Made by a program: the position numbers and the translations under genes. Below are positions 31,605 through 39,842 of a stretch of 40,056 nt of DNA, one piece after another. The DNA is from Deltaproteobacteria bacterium (GTDB lineage: Bacteria > Desulfobacterota > Syntrophia > Syntrophales > UBA5619), in NCBI GenBank assembly GCA_021372695.1, contig JAJFTY010000193.1, positions 1 to 40,056 on the forward strand, in the 5' to 3' direction. Under the pieces are notes generated by a model, which was given only the letters and a program-made list of their open reading frames with translations, had not been told where the DNA came from and did not search any database. Numbering within the stretch: the first letter of the stretch is position 1; each line of letters opens with the position of its first letter.

Positions 31605-32282
31605 ATGAAAAAGACATTGAGGGTCGCGTATGGTATCATCTTTATGTTACTCATCATATTGTCGGCTGCCCCAGCTTCCGCCGGCACTGTGTGGACCGAC
31701 TGGACCACCATCACATCCAGCGCCCCGGGTGCTCTAGGTACCCTAAATGGCGTAGGTGTGACTTATGCCGGTGAGGTCCTCGCTAACACGGTGATTAATG
31801 GTACAGCTACTAACTGGAGTCCCAACAGTTCATTTATTGGAGGCACGGTGACGACCTCGCCCAGTACCGTAGGGGACATCATCGCCTTGGATGGGGTGTC
31901 GGGTGGGGTCTCTTCCGGAACGATCACTTTTGACTCGGCGATCGTAGATCCGGTCTTCGCAATCTGGAGTTTGGGATCGCCCAGTATCGCGGCGTCATTT
32001 ACTTTCAACCTAACGCCTTATTATGAGGCTGGTGGTCCGAACTCGCAGTATGGCGGTGCGCCTATTAATGTTGTGGGCAAGGTTGTCTCTGGACGCGAAG
32101 GTAACGGAGTAGTCCAGTTCACCGGCTCTTTCACCACATTGTCTTGGACCAATACCTATGAGTACTGGTACGGATTCACCGTCGGAACAGCTGCGAGCTC
32201 TGTTCCTGAGCCCGCCACCATGCTGCTTCTTGGTCTTGGACTGGTTGGATTGGCCGGAGTCAATAGAAAGTTCAGGAAGTAA
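31605..32282 (+). CDS. PEP-CTERM sorting-domain protein
   Basis: A 225-residue exported protein: signal peptide about 1-26 (ending ASAG), a Gly/Ser/Thr-rich beta domain, and a C-terminal tripartite sorting signal from residue 200: VPEPATM, a hydrophobic helix LLLGLGLVGLAGV, and NRKFRK. The signal is recognised by exosortase, which anchors or releases the protein during exopolysaccharide-linked surface assembly. AGGAGG lies about seven bases before the ATG. No exosortase is in the window. A terminator follows. AT-richer than the neighbourhood. Confidence 0.93.
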   Translation: MKKTLRVAYGIIFMLLIILSAAPASAGTVWTDWTTITSSAPGALGTLNGVGVTYAGEVLANTVINGTATNWSPNSSFIGGTVTTSPSTVGDIIALDGVSGGVSSGTITFDSAIVDPVFAIWSLGSPSIAASFTFNLTPYYEAGGPNSQYGGAPINVVGKVVSGREGNGVVQFTGSFTTLSWTNTYEYWYGFTVGTAASSVPEPATMLLLGLGLVGLAGVNRKFRK

Positions 32283-32309
32283 CGTAACACCGAAACTGAT
32301 TAATTTCAA

Positions 32310-32343
32310 AAAGGCAGGGTCAAAGAATGACCCTGCCTTTTTT
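32310..32343 (+). terminator. Rho-independent terminator of the PEP-CTERM gene
   Basis: AAAGGCAGGGTC, loop AAAGAAT, GACCCTGCCTTT then further T: a perfect 12-bp stem with a T-tract, starting 27 bases after the stop. Confidence 0.92.
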
Positions 32344-32402
32344 GTAACCGGGCTTGATGACGGCTCGCTGGCCTTCATTGAATGGCATGCGGTATGGGCC
32401 TT

Positions 32403-32510
32403 TTAGGAGTGGTCCTTATGGAAAATGCGGGCCAGGATCTGCTCTGCGCCGCTGATGGCACGATCGAGGCATTCCAGAAACCATTCAAAAAAATGAGGGT
32501 AATGAACAAT
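32403..32510 (-). pseudogene. C-terminal remnant of a Fic-family protein
   Basis: The last 35 codons of a minus-strand frame read EWFLECLDRAISGAEQILA followed by RIFHK, matching the conserved C-terminal helix of Fic proteins that carry an N-terminal DUF4172 domain (typically WFL-CL-RAI--AE--L). No Fic motif (HPFxxGNGR) remains upstream; the thioredoxin gene begins there. A decayed fragment. Confidence 0.6.
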
Positions 32511-32542
32511 CTCCGAATTTTTTCGGCGAATAAGGTCGTTAT

Positions 32543-32869
32543 TCACCGCAAAATCTTCCTCATCGCGTCGCCGATCTCGGCCGCGTCCCGCGGCCTGACC
32601 AGCCGCGCGACCTCCTTGCCGTCCTTGAGAAACACCAGTGTCGGCCAGAGCTTGACGCCGAAGGAGCGTCCCAGCGGCCGGCCGCGGCCGTCTTCGACTT
32701 TGATGTGGGATACCTGTGGATAATCTGCGAACACCGAGGCGATGAGGGGCTCCGCCGCCTGGCAGTGACCGCACCACGCGGTGCCGAACTGCAACACCGT
32801 GGGCGCATCCAATGCATCGATTTCTGCGCGTGTCGGTTCTTTCGCGACAAAGTCTTTGCTTAAGGCCAT
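32543..32869 (-). CDS. Thioredoxin
   Basis: A 108-residue thioredoxin with no signal peptide, hence cytoplasmic. Active site WCGHC (32-36; the more usual form is WCGPC), cis-Pro at LWPTLVFL (Pro 76), and the C-terminal helix. The His in the active site is protein-disulfide-isomerase-like and raises redox potential relative to thioredoxin 1. AGGAGG stands upstream of the ATG. It is 61 bases downstream of the dienelactone hydrolase gene and in the same direction, so may be co-transcribed. Confidence 0.92.
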   Translation of the reverse strand: MALSKDFVAKEPTRAEIDALDAPTVLQFGTAWCGHCQAAEPLIASVFADYPQVSHIKVEDGRGRPLGRSFGVKLWPTLVFLKDGKEVARLVRPRDAAEIGDAMRKILR

Positions 32870-32930
32870 GGTGGATCCCCTCCTGCCGGAATTCGTGAAT
32901 CAGCCCGTGCGTGAACTTGATCGATGAGGC

Positions 32931-33674
32931 TCAGCGGAGATACTGGCCGAACCATTGAAAGACCCGGTTCCATCCGTCGACCGCGGCCTCGGGCCGGTAG
33001 CTGGGGCGATCGACCGCGAAGAAACCGTGGCCGGCGTTGTCGTACGTGTGGAACTCGTAAGTCTTCCCCCATTTCCTGAGCTCGGCCTCGGTCTTGGCCA
33101 CGTCCGCGGGCGAGGGGCGCTGGTCTTCCCGGCCAAAAAGTCCGAGCAGAGGACAGCTCAGATCCTTCGTGCAGTCGAACGGATCCACGGGCTGGCGTGG
33201 GCTCAACGCCTCCGGGGTCGCCACAACCCCGCCGCCGTAGCAGTCGACCGCCGCGTCGATTCCCTTGAGCGTGCAGGCGGCCAGGTAGTCCTGCCGGCAG
33301 CCGGAGCAGTAGCCGATGATGCCGACCTTGCCGTTGAGATAGGGCAGGGTGCGGAGATGCCGTATGGCAGCTTCGACATCGCCCATGGTGCGGTTGTCCG
33401 GCATGCCGCCGGCCGCCCGGACACTGTTGCTGTTCGCCCCGGGCGTCCCTTTGCCCTCACGGAAATGGAAATTCGGCGAGATTGCCGTATAGCCATGATG
33501 GGCGAACTTGCGGGCGATCTCCTTGGTCGCCTCGTCCCAGCCGGGCATGTGGTGGATCACCACCACACCGGGGTAAGGGCCGGCCCCGGTCGGGCGCGCC
33601 AGGTACGCGTCGATCATGTCACCCTCGTGGCCGCACAGGTTCACGGTTTCCGCAAACATCGCTTCGTACGGCAT
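32931..33674 (-). CDS. Dienelactone hydrolase family protein, cytoplasmic copy
   Basis: Alpha/beta hydrolase of 247 residues. Triad: nucleophile Cys 123 in GYCSGC, Asp 184 in GREDQRP, His 216 in GHGFF. Family members open lactone rings or hydrolyse related esters. No signal peptide. AAGGAG is eight bases before the ATG. It is about three-quarters identical to the Tat-exported paralogue at 35330-36235; the main difference at the active site is GCR instead of GGR after the nucleophile. Between the two copies sits a radical SAM gene. Confidence 0.92.
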   Translation of the reverse strand: MPYEAMFAETVNLCGHEGDMIDAYLARPTGAGPYPGVVVIHHMPGWDEATKEIARKFAHHGYTAISPNFHFREGKGTPGANSNSVRAAGGMPDNRTMGDVEAAIRHLRTLPYLNGKVGIIGYCSGCRQDYLAACTLKGIDAAVDCYGGGVVATPEALSPRQPVDPFDCTKDLSCPLLGLFGREDQRPSPADVAKTEAELRKWGKTYEFHTYDNAGHGFFAVDRPSYRPEAAVDGWNRVFQWFGQYLR

Positions 33675-33697
33675 CTCGCATCGCTCCTTTCAAGGTT

Positions 33698-33855
33698 GTC
33701 ATTCCGGCCAGGATCCCAGCTTTTGCCGGGATGACGGCTGTGCAATCCTGGATTCCGTGCTGTAGAACGTCATGCCGGACCCCGGATCGGGTCCGGGGCA
33801 GGCTCTGATCCGGCATCCAGTTCATCCTGGATCCCGGCTTTCGCCGGGATGACGA
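33698..33855. repeat. Cluster of REP-like palindromes
   Basis: At least three stem elements: GTCATTCCGG...CCGGGATGAC type (33698-33735), CCGGACCCCGGATCGGGTCC (about 33776-33800), and GGATCCCGGC-TTTC-GCCGGGATGAC (33829-33853). They fill the gap between the hydrolase and the radical SAM gene. Not CRISPR: no regular spacing, and units are themselves palindromic. Confidence 0.75.
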
Positions 33856-33861
33856 CTCATT

Positions 33862-35124
33862 TCATGCGTTCAGACAGCATTTCTTGTACTTGCGGCCGCT
33901 GCCGCAGGGGCAGGGGTCGTTCCGCCCGACTGCGGGGTGCGTCTTGGTCTCCGCGTCGCGGAGGAGCTCCATGATCCGCTCGGGAGGCTGCCCGGCCAGC
34001 CGCAGCGCCGCCATCTGCCGGGTGCAGTCGCGGCAGTAAGCGAAGAACCGGCGATAGCCCGCGCACAGGTAGTTCAGCCCCGCTTCGCCGTCCGGGGTCC
34101 GGGTGATGCGGTCCTTCGGGCATCCCCCGTTGCACAGGGCAACGACCTCGCACTCCCGGCAGCGGCGCGGGAGCTTCTCCCGCTTGGCCTGCCCGAAGGC
34201 GAGCTGGGCCGGGTGCTCGATCAGTTCGCCGAGCGGGGTCGTGCGGATGTTGCCGAGGCAATGGTCCGGGGTGACGAAGTGGTCGCAGGAGTAGAAGTCG
34301 CCGTTCCGCTCGACCACCGGGACATCTCCGCAGGTGGGCCGGAAGATGCACAGGGAGTGGTCCTGGCCGTAGGCGGGCCTCGCCGCCTCCTCGAAGATCT
34401 GGACGATGATCCGCCCGACGTCGTGCCGCACCCACTCGTCGAAGACGGCGCACAGGAAAGCGCCGAACGCTTCGGCCGGCACGGTGCGGTCGCTCACGCC
34501 GCCCGGGGAATCGGGCCGCGGCTCGACGAGCGGAATGAAGGTGATGTACTGGGCGTTGATCTCCCTGAAGAAGCGGTACACCTCGAGGGGATGCCGGACG
34601 TTTCCGGCATGGACGACGCAGAGAAGATCCACCGGGACTTTGTGTTTACGGAGCAGCCGGTAGCCCTGCATCGCCTGCCGGTGCGTGGGCCTCCCGTCCC
34701 GGGTCACGCGATAGCAGTCGTGCAGCGCCGGCGGACCGTCGAGGCTGAGTCCCACGGCAAAATTCTCGGCCGCGAAGAAGCGGCACCAGTCGTCGTCGAG
34801 GAGCACGCCGTTCGTCTGGATGCCGTTCCCGATGCGGCTGCCGGGGGGCAGGTGTTTGCGCTCCAGCTCCACGATCCTGCGGAAATAGTCGATCCCGAGC
34901 ACGGTCGGTTCGCCGCCGTGCCAGAAGAAATTGATCTCCGGCCCGGGCGAGACGGCGATCTGCTCCCGGATGTACTCCTCCAGCAGATCGTCGGGCATGC
35001 GAACGGACTCGCCCTCCGGGCGGAGCCACTCCTTGTGCAGGTAGTAACAGTAGCGGCAATCGAGGTTGCAGGCCGCCCCGGCCGGCTTCGCAAAGATCTG
35101 GAAATCCCGTGAAGCTTTGACCAT
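33862..35124 (-). CDS. Radical SAM/SPASM protein, anaerobic sulfatase maturase-like, with SEC-C tail
   Basis: A 420-residue radical SAM enzyme. Cluster motif CNLDCRYC (Cys 19, 23, 26), then FFWHGGEPTVLG and GIQTNGVLL. A SPASM region with Cys-rich blocks follows (TCGDVPVV, YSCDHFV, RCRECEVVALCNGGCPKD, FAYCRDC) carrying two auxiliary 4Fe-4S clusters. A C-terminal SEC-C zinc motif is also present (DPCPCGSG and KKCC, Cys 405, 407, 416, 417). Family members oxidise a Cys or Ser to formylglycine in sulfatases. No sulfatase is in the window. GGAGG is upstream of the ATG at 35124. It is flanked by two dienelactone hydrolase genes. Confidence 0.92.
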   Translation of the reverse strand: MVKASRDFQIFAKPAGAACNLDCRYCYYLHKEWLRPEGESVRMPDDLLEEYIREQIAVSPGPEINFFWHGGEPTVLGIDYFRRIVELERKHLPPGSRIGNGIQTNGVLLDDDWCRFFAAENFAVGLSLDGPPALHDCYRVTRDGRPTHRQAMQGYRLLRKHKVPVDLLCVVHAGNVRHPLEVYRFFREINAQYITFIPLVEPRPDSPGGVSDRTVPAEAFGAFLCAVFDEWVRHDVGRIIVQIFEEAARPAYGQDHSLCIFRPTCGDVPVVERNGDFYSCDHFVTPDHCLGNIRTTPLGELIEHPAQLAFGQAKREKLPRRCRECEVVALCNGGCPKDRITRTPDGEAGLNYLCAGYRRFFAYCRDCTRQMAALRLAGQPPERIMELLRDAETKTHPAVGRNDPCPCGSGRKYKKCCLNA

Positions 35125-35177
35125 GCGTTCCTCCGAAGATCGGTCACCTGCGTCGTCCCGCCTACCCACCAACCACA

Positions 35178-35206
35178 CTGGACCCCGGCCTTCGCCGGGG
35201 TGACGA
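35178..35206. repeat. REP-like palindrome
   Basis: ACCCCGGC-CTTC-GCCGGGGT followed by GACGAC: same family as the cluster at 33698-33855. Confidence 0.7.
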
Positions 35207-35329
35207 CATCGAGTGACTACGTCATCGCCGGGATAAAAACTAGGATGCGGCTATCGGTTGCCTCCCGTTGCGGGACGAAGTATACTACGAACGTTCCCCG
35301 GGACCGAACCACTTTTTTGAGGAGGGAAA

Positions 35330-36235
35330 ATGGCCATGAGCTTCGTCGAGAAAGGGCAGAAAGGGGTCACGCGCAGGGATTTCATCAAGGGGGCCGCGGC
35401 CGGTGCTGTGGGCGGCGTGGTGGCAGGTGCGGCGGGGACGGCGCTGGCGGCGTCGATGGCGGAGCCGAAGTCCGCGCAGCCGGCCCCGGGGATGACGTCG
35501 GAGACCCTGTGCGCGGGGATCGTGAAGATGCGTGGGCACCAGGGCGACACGATCGATGCCTATCTGGCCGGCCCCACGGGGACCGGCCCGTTCCCCGGGG
35601 TCGTGGTGATCCACCACATGCCCGGCTGGGACGAGGCGACCAAGGAGATCACCCGCAAACTCGCCTACCACGGCTATGCGGCGATCTGCCCGGACTTGCA
35701 GTTCCGCGAAGGCAGAGGATCGCCCGAAGCGAACAGCGCGAGCGTCCGGGCCGCGGGCGGTATGCCGGATGACCGCACCACGGGCGATGTCGAAGGCGCC
35801 ATGCGGTATCTCCGCAGCCTGCCGTACCTCAACGGCAAGGTCGGCATCATCGGCTACTGTTCCGGCGGGCGGCAAGCCTACCTGGCCGCGTGCACGCTCA
35901 AGGGGATCGACGCCGCAGTGGCCTGCTACCCGGGCGGCGTCGGGGCGGGCAAGGAGGGGCTGACGCCGCGTCAACCCATCGATCCGATGGATCTCACGAA
36001 GGACCTGAGCTGTCCTCTGCTCGGCTTCTTCGGCAAGGAGGACAAGCGCCCCTCGCCCGAGCACATGGCGAAAACCGAAGCGGAGCTCAAGAAATGGGGG
36101 AAGACCTACGAGTTCCATGCGTACGACAATGCCGGCCACTCCTTCTTCATGGTGGATCGCCCGGATTATCGTCCGGTGGCCGCGGTCGACGGATGGAACC
36201 ACGTCTTCCAGTGGTTCGGCAAATATCTCCGCTGA
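35330..36235 (+). CDS. Dienelactone hydrolase family protein, Tat-exported copy
   Basis: A 301-residue paralogue of the 32931-33674 protein with an added N-terminal twin-arginine signal (TRRDFIKG, residues 14-21, then a Gly/Ala-rich hydrophobic region and AASMA), so it is folded before export to the periplasm. Triad: Cys in GYCSGGR (about 177), Asp in GKEDKRP (about 238), His in GHSFF (about 270). GAGGAGGG is a few bases before the ATG. Two copies in two compartments suggest that the same kind of substrate is met on both sides of the membrane. Confidence 0.92.
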   Translation: MAMSFVEKGQKGVTRRDFIKGAAAGAVGGVVAGAAGTALAASMAEPKSAQPAPGMTSETLCAGIVKMRGHQGDTIDAYLAGPTGTGPFPGVVVIHHMPGWDEATKEITRKLAYHGYAAICPDLQFREGRGSPEANSASVRAAGGMPDDRTTGDVEGAMRYLRSLPYLNGKVGIIGYCSGGRQAYLAACTLKGIDAAVACYPGGVGAGKEGLTPRQPIDPMDLTKDLSCPLLGFFGKEDKRPSPEHMAKTEAELKKWGKTYEFHAYDNAGHSFFMVDRPDYRPVAAVDGWNHVFQWFGKYLR

Positions 36236-36289
36236 TTGCGATTTCCGCAGACGGCTGACTTACGGACATGGATGCCCACGGAGGAGAGT

Positions 36290-36472
36290 ATGAGAGAAGC
36301 GCTGCCAGCGTTCGTGCTCATCGTGGTTCTCCTGATCAACTTCATCTCATCGGTGATCGATCAGGATCGAAATTCCAAGGCAAGTTTCATCGCGACGATG
36401 ATCATCCTGGCGATCACCTGGTGGGGCGGCTTCTTCAAGCCGCTCATCGCGTTCCTGAGCGCCAAGGTATAG
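36290..36472 (+). CDS. 60-residue membrane protein, paralogue B
   Basis: A 60-residue protein, about 78% identical to the one at 19235-19417; two hydrophobic segments, polar loop VIDQDRNSKAS, GGFFKPLI near the end. GGAGGAG is five bases before the ATG at 36290; the frame is open further upstream but without a ribosome site. It lies 54 bases after the Tat-exported hydrolase. Function unknown; conservation of the pair argues that both are real. Confidence 0.85.
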   Translation: MREALPAFVLIVVLLINFISSVIDQDRNSKASFIATMIILAITWWGGFFKPLIAFLSAKV

Positions 36473-36498
36473 CCTGAAAGAAATGGACGAGCCGATCA

Positions 36499-37169
36499 AT
36501 GACCATTGTCGAGACAATCAAAATCCGGAAGTCCTGCCGGACATACAGCGACAGGGCCATTGAACCGGATAAGCTGGCGGAACTGGGGCAGTTCCTGGGA
36601 TCCAATACCCAGACCCTTTTCGGCAGCAAAGTTCGCTTTCTTCTGATCGATTTCGATGAGCTGGAAGCCGGCGAGCTCAAGGATCTGACCACCTATGGCG
36701 TCGTCAAGGGAGCCAGGCAGTTCATCGTCGGCTCGGATATGCCGGCGACAGGCGATCGGTCGTGGACAGGGTGTTCAGGTTTGTCGCCTCAGCGGACAAA
36801 AGGAAAGCCTGGAGTGAACTCTTCTTTCTTCACGATCTGGGCACTGCCCTCGATCAAGCGGATTCTGGCGTTTTCGCCACGCCTCTTGAATGCGTCAGGA
36901 TGGCGCCTTCGGCTTCGAACAAACAACCGTGGCGGATCATCAGGGGCAGGGGGGATGCGTTTCATTTTTACCTCAAGAGAACACCCGGATACGAGAGCCT
37001 GATCAAAGACATCAAACTCCAGAACGTCGATATGGGTATTGCCATGTCTCATTTTGATCTGTCGGCAAGGGAACTCGGGTTGAAGGGAAACTGGAAGGTC
37101 GACGATCCCCAGATCAAATCAGACGGCATGGAATATATTGTCAGTTGGGAGACCCTGAGCCGGGATTGA
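36499..37169 (+). pseudogene. Nitroreductase-family gene with deletion and frameshift
   Basis: The first frame (from 36499) reads as the N-terminus of a nitroreductase (TIVETIKIRKSCRTYSD, later GVVKGARQFIVG). The second frame (to 37169) reads its C-terminus (ELFFLHDL, then MAPSASNKQPWRII). Between them the usual central segment of about 50-60 residues, including the DLGLGTCWLGG-type flavin loop, is missing, and the frame changes near 36735-36765. The product cannot be a functional enzyme. The intact family uses FMN to reduce nitro or enone compounds. Confidence 0.8.
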
Positions 37170-37179
37170 TCTTTCAAGC

Positions 37180-37430
37180 CCTATTTTCTTCTTGATACTC
37201 TCCTTCCTCTCGTGTATCGTCTGCCAACACTGACACAAGCGCTTTCCACTTTTCCCGCTGTACCTGGCTGATCCGCCGCTCCGCGCTGTTGCGTTCGTCG
37301 CGGCACGGTTTTTCGGCGGCCGTCGATGCTTCGTACATTGAAAGACCGCGGGCGCCTTTGAGGTCCCGCTGGAGAGTCCGGTTTCTTGTCAACCCCGTCC
37401 GACAAGGAAGGAGGGTCCTTCGATGGCAAG
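37180..37430. repeat. Degenerate dispersed repeat, copy 3
   Basis: Shares with copies 1 and 2 TTCTTGATACTC, CGTGTATCGTCTGCCAACA, CACAAGCGCTTTCCACTTTT and the terminal GGGTCCTTCGATGGCAAG. The minus-strand peptide reading is ERRISQVQREKWKALVSVLA. Here the terminal words of the repeat include the ribosome site and start codon of the following lipoprotein gene. Confidence 0.72.
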
Positions 37431-39528
37431 TTATCGCCTGCGTGCAGTCTGGGCCGCGGTGCTGCTGGTTCTCACACTGTCACTGTATGCCTGCGGGGGC
37501 GGGGGGAGTGGCTCGGGCGGTGCGGGTGGACCCGCGGTGTCGGGTGTCGCAGCCGCGGGAGCGCCCGTCATCGGGCAGGTGACGCTGCGGGACAAGAACG
37601 GCATCGAACGCGGTCCCGTAGCAACGGACAGCAGCGGCAATTTCTCCTTCGATGTGACCGGCCTCGCCCCGCCATTCATCCTCAAGGCAGAGGGCTGGGT
37701 AGGCGCCCAGTCCTATACGCTCTACTCGGCAGCCACAGTTGTCGGAAAGGCGCACATCAATCCCTTTACCCATCTCGTGCTCGCGGTGGCGGCCGGCGTC
37801 GATCCTGCCCAGGTTTTCGGCCCTGCGGGAGGGACGCCCGATGTGGCCGCGATAAACGATGCCGCACTGCGGGCGGCGCTGGCCAAGATCAAGACTTTGC
37901 TTCAGCCTCTCCTGGATGAATACGGGATAACGGATTTCGACCCGCTTTCGGGAGATTACGAGGCCAACCCCGGCAACAGGCTGGACGCCATGCTGGATTT
38001 GATCCGGGTCGAGTTTGCGAGCGGGTCCGTTACCATCGCCAACAAGCTCACCGGATCGGTCATCGCCTCGGGAAGCGCTGCGAACCTGAACGCCATCTCC
38101 CTCGACAAGACCAGAGCCCCGAGCCAATCGCGTCTTGCCGAGATTCAGGCAATCACCACACGCTTGACGGAGCTCTGCGCGGTCATGAACCTCGGAGCGG
38201 ACCTCACCGCTCAGGTCCTCGACGGCTTTTTCATTCCCGATCCGCAATACGGCACGAGCAACGGCCACACCCGGGCCGAGGACATCGCCAGCATCCCCGC
38301 GATATTCGGCCCTGGCGGGACGAACACACGCGGAAGAGTCCTGAAGATCCGGAACGTGCGGCTGGTAAGCGATATCACAACGGATTATTTTGCGTCGCGG
38401 GGAGTTGAGCGGGCATTCATTCTCAACTACGACTTCATCCACGAGAACGGCGATATCGTCAGGGGAACCAATGTGACCTTTGCCCGGGAGGCGTCGAGCG
38501 GCTTATGGAAATTCGTCGGCGACCCCGACCAGAACAACAACGGCAGCACCAGTAATTATGGTTGTGTTATGACCGTTTCCTTCATCAATTACGGTACACT
38601 CGATATCCTTTATTATTCTTCGGTTTCTCCTGAACCCGTGGACATCGCCTCAGATGGAACAAGTCTCTATGTGGTGGATTCCGGTTACAGCATCATCAGA
38701 AAGATAGATATTTCCACCGGAACATCATCAACTTTTGCAGGGTCTGATGGCACTATCGGAAATATCGACGGCGTCGGAACTGCGGCTATCTTCAGTTATC
38801 CGCAGGGCATCACAACGGACGGCACCAACCTCTACGTGTCCGACGGCAATGACAGGATTCGTAAGATAGCCATCTCCACGAGGGAAGTGACAACCCTGGC
38901 AGAGGTCCCTGAGCTCACAGGACTCTATTTCGGCGGTTGGAGTGCGGCCAGATTCGGCAAGCCGCGAAGCATAACAACGGATGGCACGAACCTTTTCTAC
39001 ATCGGTTACCCTGACAATAACAGAATTCGTAAGACGGCCATCGCCAGCGGCGGAGCGGTCGGAACACTGGACGGCGTCGAGCCTGTTCGCGCAAGTGATA
39101 GCCTGAAGAGCCTCACCTCGGATGGCACGAACCTCTATGTCACAGAGGGTTTTCAAAGGACGATCCTGAAGATCGAAATATCAACGGAGACAGTCACAAC
39201 TCTTGCTGGCACTCCCGGTGCCGTCGGAACGGCCGACGGCATCGGGCCGGAAGCACGTTTTACCTCGCCGACCTGTATTGCGACTGACGGAGTCAGCCTC
39301 TACGTGGCGGATAACTCCACAATCCGAAAGGTAGCGATTGCTACAGGGGCGGTTACAACGCTGGCAGGCGCCCCGGGGATATCAGGATCGATCGATGGCA
39401 CGGGAGGTGAGGCCAGATTCACCGATCCCCGAAGCCTCACCACCGACGGGACAAATGTGTATGTGATCGACGGCAATAAGGCCATACGCAAAGTGGAGAT
39501 TTCAACCGGAGTGGTTACGACATACTGA
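37423..39528 (+). CDS. NHL-repeat lipoprotein
   Basis: A 701-residue exported lipoprotein: signal peptide with lipobox LYAC (Cys 24), then a Gly/Ser linker, a carboxypeptidase-regulatory-like beta domain (about 40-90) and a helical region (about 100-280). The C-terminal half (about 400-701) contains at least five beta-propeller blades of NHL type with the pattern ITTDGTNLYVSD, then IRKIAIST and VTTLAG. NHL propellers bind protein or other ligands; the role here is unknown. GGAGG is eight bases before the ATG, at the edge of repeat copy 3. A scaffold or sensor on the outer side of a membrane is inferred. Confidence 0.88.
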   Translation: MASYRLRAVWAAVLLVLTLSLYACGGGGSGSGGAGGPAVSGVAAAGAPVIGQVTLRDKNGIERGPVATDSSGNFSFDVTGLAPPFILKAEGWVGAQSYTLYSAATVVGKAHINPFTHLVLAVAAGVDPAQVFGPAGGTPDVAAINDAALRAALAKIKTLLQPLLDEYGITDFDPLSGDYEANPGNRLDAMLDLIRVEFASGSVTIANKLTGSVIASGSAANLNAISLDKTRAPSQSRLAEIQAITTRLTELCAVMNLGADLTAQVLDGFFIPDPQYGTSNGHTRAEDIASIPAIFGPGGTNTRGRVLKIRNVRLVSDITTDYFASRGVERAFILNYDFIHENGDIVRGTNVTFAREASSGLWKFVGDPDQNNNGSTSNYGCVMTVSFINYGTLDILYYSSVSPEPVDIASDGTSLYVVDSGYSIIRKIDISTGTSSTFAGSDGTIGNIDGVGTAAIFSYPQGITTDGTNLYVSDGNDRIRKIAISTREVTTLAEVPELTGLYFGGWSAARFGKPRSITTDGTNLFYIGYPDNNRIRKTAIASGGAVGTLDGVEPVRASDSLKSLTSDGTNLYVTEGFQRTILKIEISTETVTTLAGTPGAVGTADGIGPEARFTSPTCIATDGVSLYVADNSTIRKVAIATGAVTTLAGAPGISGSIDGTGGEARFTDPRSLTTDGTNVYVIDGNKAIRKVEISTGVVTTY

Positions 39529-39545
39529 CGACATCATGAGCCCGA

Positions 39546-39641
39546 CACCCCGGATCCGATCCGGGGTCCGGCATCCAGTCATCACCCGCTACCGGTTTTC
39601 GCCGGGACGACGTCTGGATTCCGGCTTTCGCCGGAATGACG
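39546..39641. repeat. REP-like palindromes
   Basis: CCCCGGATCCGATCCGGGGT, then TTTTCGCCGGGACGAC, then GGATTCCGGC-TTTC-GCCGGAATGAC. Same family as at 33698-33855. Together with the promoter at 39771 this is what the 314-base gap before the last gene holds. Confidence 0.72.
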
Positions 39642-39770
39642 ACTTTGACATGACCGAACACCCTCAATGGTGTCAAAATGATAAGCCCGTTCGGCGCCGA
39701 ACTGGGATTCCTTCCCGCATCGTGCCGGCACCTCCCCACAATCAACCTGCCTCTGCCCATCATTTGTCCC

Positions 39771-39800
39771 TTGGACTTTCCTGTGACATTTGTGTAAGAT
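39771..39800 (+). promoter_or_regulatory. Candidate promoter of the GrdB-like gene
   Basis: TTGGAC (39771-39776), 18 bases, TAAGAT (39795-39800): five and four matches to the sigma-70 boxes. It would start transcription about 36 bases before the ATG at 39843. Confidence 0.45.
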
Positions 39801-39842
39801 CCCGACCCGGTTGAGCAGCCCGCTCAGCCGGAAGGAGGAGCC

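Noticed and set aside
33698..33855. Possible CRISPR array
   Set aside because: Units are palindromic, differ in sequence and spacing, and occur singly elsewhere (19140, 35178, 39546); no cas genes.
36499..37169. Programmed frameshift in the nitroreductase gene
   Set aside because: A central segment of about 50-60 residues is missing as well as the frame change, and there is no slippery sequence at the junction.
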